IMG/VR virus record: IMGVR_UViG_3300042887_004411
Coordinates: 1-50,886 of that record
Reading direction: 5' to 3' (one strand)
DNA: 50,886 nucleotides
Source of the DNA: a virus
The first letter of the stretch is position 1. Every line of letters begins with the position of its first letter. The notes under the pieces were generated by a model that saw only the letters and a program-made list of their open reading frames with translations, was not told the DNA's origin and made no database searches. Position numbers and translations under genes: made by a program. This document shows, piece after piece, positions 41,105 through 49,400 of the stretch.

Positions 41105-41682
41105 CGGAAAGCAGGTCCTGATACCCAGCTAACGAGAGATTGACGGCTTCCACTCGTTACTGGGGTTACTTGGTGGAGGACGTATGATGGAAATGCGGCA
41201 ATAAGACCGCGTTGTTTACGAACATTAACTGGTTGACCTCCAGTTAGAATCTGTAAGTTACCACCCTCATATTCACTTGGGTCAGTAAGTTGTACAACTA
41301 GACTTAATTTACGGCTAATCTTACCATTATAGTCTTGATGCCAACCATAGGTACCAGCATCTGACCCATCGTAATTAGTAAGCTGTAGTTGTTCACCGAA
41401 ACCGGTTAAGTCAAAACGAAAATGCTGAGCATTAAGCGAAGACGCTACGTGGGCTAATTTTTCAAATATCCACGCTGTGTCTTGATTTTTACCCAACCAA
41501 GAAACATTTGAGCGCCGAACTCGACGAAGAGATTCTTCATCGGTTGCTCCACCGATTTGTCCTTGGTCACGAGCATTTGCGGCTTGTTCTTGTAACCAGT
41601 TTAGTTCTTTTTCATTAAATGCACCTTCCCACCAAGCGAACGGCTCAATGGAGGCGGCGTATGGAATTAACATGTGCTGCAT
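41101..41682 (-). CDS. 2OG/Fe(II) oxygenase, PKHD type, copy 2
   Basis: A 193-aa paralogue of 30543-31136. The metal triad is H115-x-D117 (YGWHQDYNG) and H170 (VLHQVTPVTSG); R180 binds 2-oxoglutarate. The end SLVSWVSGPAFR matches SLVSWYNGPRFR of the other copy. EYEGGNLQIL and RGLIAAFPSYVLH fill the core. The start at 41682 overlaps the upstream gene by 16 bp; an alternative ATG at 41673 would shorten it by three residues. It is coupled by ATGA to the prolyl-hydroxylase-like gene. Confidence 0.88.
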   Translation of the reverse strand: MQHMLIPYAASIEPFAWWEGAFNEKELNWLQEQAANARDQGQIGGATDEESLRRVRRSNVSWLGKNQDTAWIFEKLAHVASSLNAQHFRFDLTGFGEQLQLTNYDGSDAGTYGWHQDYNGKISRKLSLVVQLTDPSEYEGGNLQILTGGQPVNVRKQRGLIAAFPSYVLHQVTPVTSGSRQSLVSWVSGPAFR

Positions 41683-42260
41683 GGTCGATCCTTATGTGAT
41701 ATAATAAAATGTATACACCGGGTAGGTGTTTCTGTTTGGTTAGGTGATAGTTGATGATGCATCCAAGAATTACCAAACATTACTGTTCCTGGTTGCACGT
41801 TGTTAAAATAAACAGAGCGAGTAGCATTGCTAATCTCGTCTCCTTGTACGAAATCTAATTCGATCATTGCTTTGTTAGCGCGTGTGTCGTGATAGATAGG
41901 AAACGAACCCCCTTGCGGGGTTTCTAGAAAAAACCAACCGCATACTTGTGAGTTACGGTGAAGATGTACGTCAGTACCGGCGCCGCGGCTTAATTCTTGC
42001 GCCCAAAGTCCTGACAGGTGAAAGTCGTATTTTTCAACGTTGTACCCTTGGTCCTTGAGGAACCCGACCGAGGATACGAGCAGGTAGTCTGACACTTCCC
42101 GCAAGGCTGGGTCTTGCCCGAGGTAGACGGTTTGGTTGAAAGTACGTTCGGGTTGACGGACTTCTTCCAAGCGCCTGAGGCACGCGCCCAACACTTTCCC
42201 CACCAAATCGGGACGTTCATCGCGGTAAATGATCGCCGGGAAATAGGCGAACCCTTCCAT
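41667..42260 (-). CDS. 2OG/Fe(II) oxygenase-like protein (2OG-FeII_Oxy_5 type)
   Basis: A 197-aa protein. DVHLHRNSQVCGWFFLETPQG (in short DVHLHRNSQVCGWFFL) with H99/H101, then FNNVQPGTVMFGNSWMHHQL with H168/H169, and R181 fit the small oxygenase family Pfam names 2OG-FeII_Oxy_5. That family has an H-x-(H/D)-x-(H/N)-S start and a P-G-x-(L/V)-x-(L/F)-x-(P/N)-(S/A)-x-x-x-H end. Its base composition is uneven: positions 42061-42240 are about 58% G+C (counted), while 41701-41880 are about 38%. The N-terminal half therefore looks imported or exchanged. The start overlaps the upstream stop as TAATG. Confidence 0.72.
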   Translation of the reverse strand: MEGFAYFPAIIYRDERPDLVGKVLGACLRRLEEVRQPERTFNQTVYLGQDPALREVSDYLLVSSVGFLKDQGYNVEKYDFHLSGLWAQELSRGAGTDVHLHRNSQVCGWFFLETPQGGSFPIYHDTRANKAMIELDFVQGDEISNATRSVYFNNVQPGTVMFGNSWMHHQLSPNQTETPTRCIHFIISHKDRPCSTC

Positions 42261-42487
42261 TACCCCTCCACATATTCCGTGAGAGTCTGTGCGAAGCTAG
42301 TAATAGCAGCAGCGGTAACTTCATGTTCGCCGACTGGCTTACTACGAGCGTTTTCAATTAAAACTTCTTTAGCAAGACGGACAGCTTCTAACTTAGCTCT
42401 TTTAGCTTCAAGGGCTAATTGATTTGCGTGGCGAGCAGCTTCGAGATCAAGTTGCATTTGTTGTTGTTCAGTTAATGTAGTACTCAT
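42260..42487 (-). CDS. Small helical protein (75 aa)
   Basis: A nearly all-helical protein rich in Ala, Glu, Lys, Gln and Leu (LTEQQQMQLDLEAARHANQL then ALEAKRAKLEAVRLAKEVLI), likely a coiled coil. It heads the oxygenase unit, with its stop overlapping the next start. It lies just after the 319-aa SGX fibre gene. Small helical proteins of this kind are common next to tail fibre genes; a chaperone role is possible but not shown. TAAGTA lies 16 nt before the ATG. Confidence 0.72.
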   Translation of the reverse strand: MSTTLTEQQQMQLDLEAARHANQLALEAKRAKLEAVRLAKEVLIENARSKPVGEHEVTAAAITSFAQTLTEYVEG

Positions 42488-42503
42488 GGTAAACTTTTAA
42501 AAA

Positions 42504-42509
42504 TACTTA
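42504..42509 (-). promoter_or_regulatory. TAAGTA late-promoter-like element
   Basis: AATAAGTATT on the minus strand, 16 nt before the ATG at 42487. It lies upstream of the oxygenase unit. Confidence 0.5.
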
Positions 42510-42526
42510 TTATAGTTACAATATTA

Positions 42527-43486
42527 TCAAGCTGCTAAGTTCGCCATAGCTATATTTCCATACCACGTGGTACCCCCGTTAGGTGTAAAAAATACCCAAA
42601 CATCTACGCCATTTGCAGCTGTAGTACGAGTTAATGCAGCAGCACCACCTGGGAACCGGAATGTGCCTCCAGCCCATGCAACAGTACGGTTCGGGGTTGC
42701 ATCATTAGTAAGAACTAAAGTAAACGAAGATGCCCCGGTAGCTACCGGATAACGTAAAGTAAAAGTACAATTGCCGTTTAACGTAGCAGTAAATACCCCA
42801 CCACTAGTAACATCAATATTAATCGCGGTACCGGTATTGCCAAGAGCGGTAACCGTATCAGCAAACCCTACTGCTCTAAGATAATTGCCAACAGTAACTG
42901 CAGATACAAGAGTCATTAATGTTGTTGTAGCAGGCCCATTACCAGCACCTCCACCAATTAAAACATTTCCTGGAGAAAGAGCTGATGTTGAAGCAACAGT
43001 AGAGGTTCCTGAGAAAAACGTTATACCTCCGGATGTTCCTGAAGTTAAACCGGTACCGCCGCTGCTTACTGATAATGTACCTGTGGTACCGCCAACTAAA
43101 CGTAAACCGGTTGCTGCTGATAAACTACCGGTAAAATTAGTCGCGCTTACAGTAGCAAACGTAACACTACTGGTTGTATTTAAGGTTTGATTGGCGCCTG
43201 GGCCGCTGTAACCACTAATACCGCTATACCCAGATATACCGCTAAAGCCAGAAGTACTATTACCACTATAACCGGATATACCACTAAAGCCAGAAATACC
43301 AGAATAACCGGATACACCAGAATAACCACTATATCCAGAAAAACTTTGTGAAACTTGCTCAGAGGTATAAGCTACCGGTTGTCCAAGGCTATTAAAACCT
43401 AGCAACCCGCTAGCTGAAGGGGTAATAGTACGTCCTATAAACCCTGGGGTAGTTTCTTGTACTAAAATTATGTCGTTAAAAGCCAT
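42527..43486 (-). CDS. Tail fibre with short Ser-Gly-X stalk (319 aa)
   Basis: A 319-aa fibre protein. Residues ~1-48 are an attachment-like head (MAFNDIILVQETTPGFIGRT). Residues ~50-97 are Ser-Gly-X repeats ([20 protein letters not shown]...). Residues ~100-220 contain a fibre beta module (TLNTTSSVTFATVSATNFTG, then a stretch ending GGTGLTSGTSGG). The C-terminal domain (FTLVLTNDATPNRTVAWAGG, then DVWVFFTPNGGTTWYGNIAM) is a type seen at the end of many phage fibres. The head is 'I-(I/L)-V-Q/E' like the start of the giant neighbour (DLIFVEHNN). It follows the giant gene after 8 bp. Confidence 0.82.
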   Translation of the reverse strand: MAFNDIILVQETTPGFIGRTITPSASGLLGFNSLGQPVAYTSEQVSQSFSGYSGYSGVSGYSGISGFSGISGYSGNSTSGFSGISGYSGISGYSGPGANQTLNTTSSVTFATVSATNFTGSLSAATGLRLVGGTTGTLSVSSGGTGLTSGTSGGITFFSGTSTVASTSALSPGNVLIGGGAGNGPATTTLMTLVSAVTVGNYLRAVGFADTVTALGNTGTAINIDVTSGGVFTATLNGNCTFTLRYPVATGASSFTLVLTNDATPNRTVAWAGGTFRFPGGAAALTRTTAANGVDVWVFFTPNGGTTWYGNIAMANLAA

Positions 43487-43494
43487 ATGTTAAA

Positions 43495-46400
43495 TTAAAA
43501 TGCTAAAATTGGGGCTCTACGCCATGCACTTGTAGTGTTATCATATACGTAAAAATAACTACTGTCTACAGCCCAATAACCAGCAGCGCCTGCAGAAGCG
43601 GATGTAGCCGGTACAGAAACATTAAACGTATTAGTTTGGGAACCGTTTAATATACCGCGCATGTTAAGTACAACTGCCGTGGAAGTACCTGTTGCAACAA
43701 ATACTGGTTTAGATACAGAACCGAGAGTAATAGGTTCGACAGATGTTGCAGAACCTGCAACAGTGTTAGATAAGAAATAGACTTCTCCGTCTATTAAATT
43801 ACTTAAACCGGTAATAGCCCCGACATAGACAACATCAAACTGACTTGCATTAGCAGATTGTATAACACCTATAGCTTCAGCATTTGCAGCTGTATCAGCT
43901 TGTGCAAGGGCATATCCACCACTAGTTTTCTTAATAACATTACCTGCTACGAAAGAGTTTGCGTATATTATAGTTTCAGCACCAGCTATACCAGTAGCAC
44001 CGGAAAAGCCAGATAAACCACTATAACCAGATATACCAATACCGCTGTAACCGGATTCACCGCTATAACCGGAATAACCAGATATACCACTGTAGCCAGA
44101 TTCGCCGCTATAGCCAGACCAACCTGAAATGCCGCTAAAGCCGCTTATACCTGAATATCCGCTTATACCAGAATAACCGCTATAACCAGAATAACCAGAA
44201 GCTGCGGCGGCGCCTGATACACCTGAGTAACCTGAAATACCACTATAGCCTGATTGACCTGAGTAACCAGATTCCCCGCTATAGCCAGAGTAACCAGATA
44301 TACCGCTGTAACCACTTATACCCGAGTAACCAGATTCACCAGAATAACCAGAGTAACCGGAAGCAGCTGCTGAACCAGAAATACCAGAGTAACCGCTAAT
44401 ACCAGACCAGCCAGAGTAGCCGGATTCACCGCTGAAGCCGCTTAAGCCAGAGTAGCCACTAATGCCAGAGTACCCGGAATAACCTGATATACCGCTAAAG
44501 CCGCTTATACCTGAATAACCAGATTCACCGCTATAACCGGATTCGCCACTGTAACCTGAAGTACCACTGTAGCCAGACTCTCCGCTAAAGCCGCTTATAC
44601 CACTGAAGCCTGATATACCTGAAAAGCCAGACCAGCCGGAAATACCACTAAAGCCACTAATGCCGGAATAACCGCTGTAGCCGCTAATGCCAGATTCTCC
44701 AGAGTAGCCTGATATACCACTATAGCCACTTATACCTGAGTAGCCGGAGTAACCAGATTCGCCAGACCAGCCTGATGTGCCGCTGAAACCACTTATACCG
44801 GAATAACCTGAATAACCAGATTCACCGCTAAAGCCGGATAATCCGCTAAAGCCGCTTATACCAGAATAGCCACTATAACCAGATATACCAGAATAGCCGC
44901 TGAAGCCGGAAACACCGCTATAACCAGATATACCAGAGTACCCAGACCAACCTGATATACCGCTAAAGCCACTTATACCAGAATAACCAGATTCGCCTAT
45001 AATACCTGAATAACCGCTTATACCGGAATAACCTGATTCGCCTATAATACCAGAATAACCTGAGATACCAGAGTAACCGCTTATACCGCTGTAGCCGCTA
45101 AAGCCAGATTCTCCTGAGTAGCCACTAAAGCCGGATTCCCCGCTGTAGCCAGACCAGCCTGAAATACCTGAATAACCTGATATACCGCTAAAGCCGCTTA
45201 TACCAGAATAACCAGAGTAACCAGATATACCACTAAAGCCAGATTGTCCTGAGAAACCAGATTCTCCAGAGTAGCCACTGTAACCGGATTCTCCTGACCA
45301 GCCTGATATACCGCTAAAGCCAGATTGACCGGAGTAACCGCTTATACCCGAATAGCCTGAAATACCTGAATCACCGCTAAAGCCGGACTGTCCGCTAAAG
45401 CCGCTATAACCGGACCAGCCTGAAATACCAGAAAAGCCGCTATAACCAGACCAACCGGAAATACCAGAGTAACCACTATAACCAGATATACCGGAATAAC
45501 CTGATATACCGCTAAAGCCGCTTATACCTGAATAACCAGATTCCCCAGACCAGCCTGATAAGCCAGAATAACCAGAATAACCAGAATAACCAGATTCCCC
45601 AGAATAACCTGAAATACCAGATTCCCCAGAATAGCCGGACCAGCCTGATATACCAGAGTAACCTGAAATACCGCTGTAACCAGATAAACCAGAATAGCCT
45701 GATATACCACTAAAACCAGACTCTCCAGACCAACCGCTGAATCCGGATTGTCCGCTAAAGCCTGATTCTCCAGACCAACCAGAGATACCTGAGTAACCGG
45801 AAATACCACTATAACCAGAAATACCACTGTAACCGGACCAGCCAGAGATACCTGAATAACCAGATTCTCCGCTGAAGCCGCTTATACCAGATTCTCCAGA
45901 CCAACCTGAAATACCACTAAAACCGGATTGACCAGAATAACCACTAAAGCCAGACCAACCAGAGATACCGGAACCAGAGTAGCCAGATTCGCCACTATAA
46001 CCAGAGTAACCAGATATACCGCTAAAGCCAGATTCGCCAGAGATACCAGAGTAACCTGAAATGCCACTATAGCCTGATATACCACTAAAGCCCGATATGC
46101 CGGAATAGCCAGACCATCCTGAGATGCCGCTGAAGCCAGATATGCCGCTAAAGCCAGATTCGCCAGAGATACCAGAGTAACCAGAAATGCCTGAATAACC
46201 AGAAATGCCTGAGTAACCTGAATAACCAGACCAACCGCTGATGCCGCTAAAGCCGCTTATACCAGAATAACCAGACCAGCCAGATATACCGGAATAACCA
46301 GACCAGCCTGAGATACCGCTAAAGCCAGATATACCGCTAAAGCCGCTTATACCAGAAAAGCCAGACTCGCCAGATATGCCTGAGTAACCCGATATACCAG

Positions 46401-49400
46401 AGTAGCCTGAATAACCAGACCAACCAGAGATACCGCTGAAGCCTGAAATGCCTGAGTAACCTGAAATACCAGAGTAGCCTGAATAGCCGGACCAGCCGCT
46501 AATACCGCTAAAGCCAGATTCACCAGATATACCACTGAAGCCAGAAATGCCTGAGTAACCTGAAAAACCAGAAGAAGCAGATTGACCACCGGCACCGCTA
46601 AAGCCAGACCACCCTGAGATGCCGGAGAAGCCGCTTATACCTGAATAGCCAGACCAACCTGAGATACCACTGAAGCCTGATATACCGCTAAAGCCTGAAA
46701 TACCGCTAAAGCCTGATTCCCCAGATATGCCTGAATAACCAGATATGCCTGAATAACCAGATTTACCTGAATAACCTGAAGTACCAGACGTACCAACAGC
46801 GCCACGATATATACCGGTTGAGATGTTAGAATAATGCGCCGAGCCCTCATAATATAATTCAGCAGTTACATTTGACGCGTTAGTGGTTTGAGCATAAACT
46901 CTTATAACTAAACGATCAGTTATTTCAGTATTGATCGGGGTAGCGATTGTAAACTGGGTAGTCTGAAGTATTGGGCTTGCTGTTTGAGTTAATGGCGCGC
47001 TTGTTGCTGAAAAGAGTAAAGTTTCAGTACCGTTAGATGCACGAGTGAAAATACCAAACACTAATGATGTACCATTAGTAGAGTCGGTGTTAGTAAAATA
47101 GGTATTCCACTGCCAAGTACCGACTGGTATTACAGTAGCTCCTGGTTCACCTATTTCAGTAATTTGTTCAACGAACATTACTCTACCACCAGCCTGATTC
47201 ACAGTTACTGTATAAGATGTTTCTGAATCATTATCAGGTGCGACATCTAATAATTCATACCCACCGATATCAGATGCGCTATTAGAATAATAGTAGGTTA
47301 CCCCTACTGCAGGTGCACCGGAATAACCAGACCACCCTGAGACGCCAGAACCGCTAAAGCCAGAAATGCCTGAGTAACCAGATATACCGCTAAAGCCAGA
47401 AATGCCTGAGTAACCAGATATACCACTATAGCCACTTATACCAGAATAACCGGACCAGCCGCTTATGCCGCTAAAGCCAGAAATGCCTGAATACCCGGAC
47501 CAACCGCTTATACCACTAAAGCCAGATATGCCGCTGAAGCCAGATTCGCCAGATATACCACTAAAACCAGATATACCAGAGTAACCCGATATACCAGAAT
47601 AGCCTGAATAACCAGACCATCCGCTAATTCCGCTAAAGCCTGATATGCCGCTAAATCCAGATTCGCCAGATATGCCTGAATACCCGGACCAACCGCTTAT
47701 ACCACTAAAGCCAGATATGCCGCTGAAGCCAGATATGCCGCTAAAGCCGGAAATGCCTGAATAGCCTGAATAGCCTGATATACCAGAGTAACCTGAATAT
47801 GCTGACCAACCAGAAATGCCTGAGTAGCCAGATATACCGCTAAAGCCAGATTCACCAGAGATACCAGAATAGCCTGATATACCGCTAAAGCCAGATATAC
47901 CACTATAGCCTGACCAACCGCTTATGCCGCTAAAACCGCTTATACCGCTAAAGCCAGATTCGCCAGATATACCAGAATAACCAGACCAGCCGGATATGCC
48001 GCTAAATCCTGAGATGCCTGAATAGCCAGAAATACCACTAAAGCCGGATATACCCGAGTAGCCTGAATAACCAGACCCACTATAACCGGAATAACCTGAT
48101 TCCCCAGACCAACCAGAGATACCAGAATAGCCGCTTATGCCGCTAAAACCAGATATACCGCTATAGCCAGATTCTCCAGAAAAACCGCTTATGCCTGAAA
48201 ATCCAGACCAACCAGATGAACCGCTAAAGCCAGATTGACCAGAGTAGCCGCTATAACCTGATATGCCTGAATCTCCGCTAAAGCCAGAGATGCCTGAATA
48301 ACCAGAAATACCACTAAAGCCAGATTCCCCAGAATAACCAGAGAAGCCGCTTTCTCCGCTAAAGCCACTAGTACCACTATAGCCACTATAACCAGAGGTA
48401 CCACTAAAGCCGGATTGACCAGAATAACCAGACCAACCTGATACACCGCTACCAGAATAACCACTATAACCAGATAAACCAGAATAACCTGATTCCCCTG
48501 AGTAACCTGAAAAACCAGAAGAAGCAACTTGACCACCGACACCGCTAAAGCCAGAATAACCTGAAGCGCCGGACCAACCACTAAAGCCAGATTGTCCGCT
48601 AAAACCGGAATAACCGCTAATACCAGACCAACCTGATAAACCAGAATCTCCGGAATAACCTGATAGCCCACTAAAACCAGATTCACCGCTGTAGCCAGAC
48701 CAACCGGAAACACCACTGTAACCAGATTCCCCTGAATAGCCAGATGTACCGGAATAGCCTGATGTACCAGACAAGCCACTAAAACCAGATTGCCCGCTAT
48801 AGCCACTATAGCCTGACCAGCCACTTAATCCAGACCAACCACTTATACCACTAAAGCCGCTAATACCGCTATAGCCAGACTCACCTGAATAACCTGATTC
48901 TCCACTAAAGCCTGATTGCCCAGAATAGCCACTAAAACCAGAATAACCAGAAACACCGGATCCGGAGTAACCAGAAATACCGCTAAAGCCAGAAAGACCG
49001 CTGTGACCACTATAGCCGCTTTCTCCACTATAGCCAGACTCTCCGGAGTAGCCACTATAGCCTGACCAGCCGCTTGTACCACTAAACCCGGACTGACCGG
49101 AAAAGCCGCTAGGCCCTGTACCGCTAAAGCCAGATTGACCACTGTAACCAGAATAACCGGAAACGTTTTCACCACTAAAGCCAGAAATACCACTATAGCC
49201 AGACTCACCAGAATAGCCTGATGTACCTACACCACTAAAACCGGATTGACCTGAATAACCACTTTGACCAGAATAACCAGACCAACCGGATGTACCGCTA
49301 AAGCCGGACTGACCAGAAAAACCAGAGTAACCTGAATATCCGCTATAGCCTGATTCTCCACTAAAACCGGATTGACCGATTTGACCTGAATAACCAGAAA

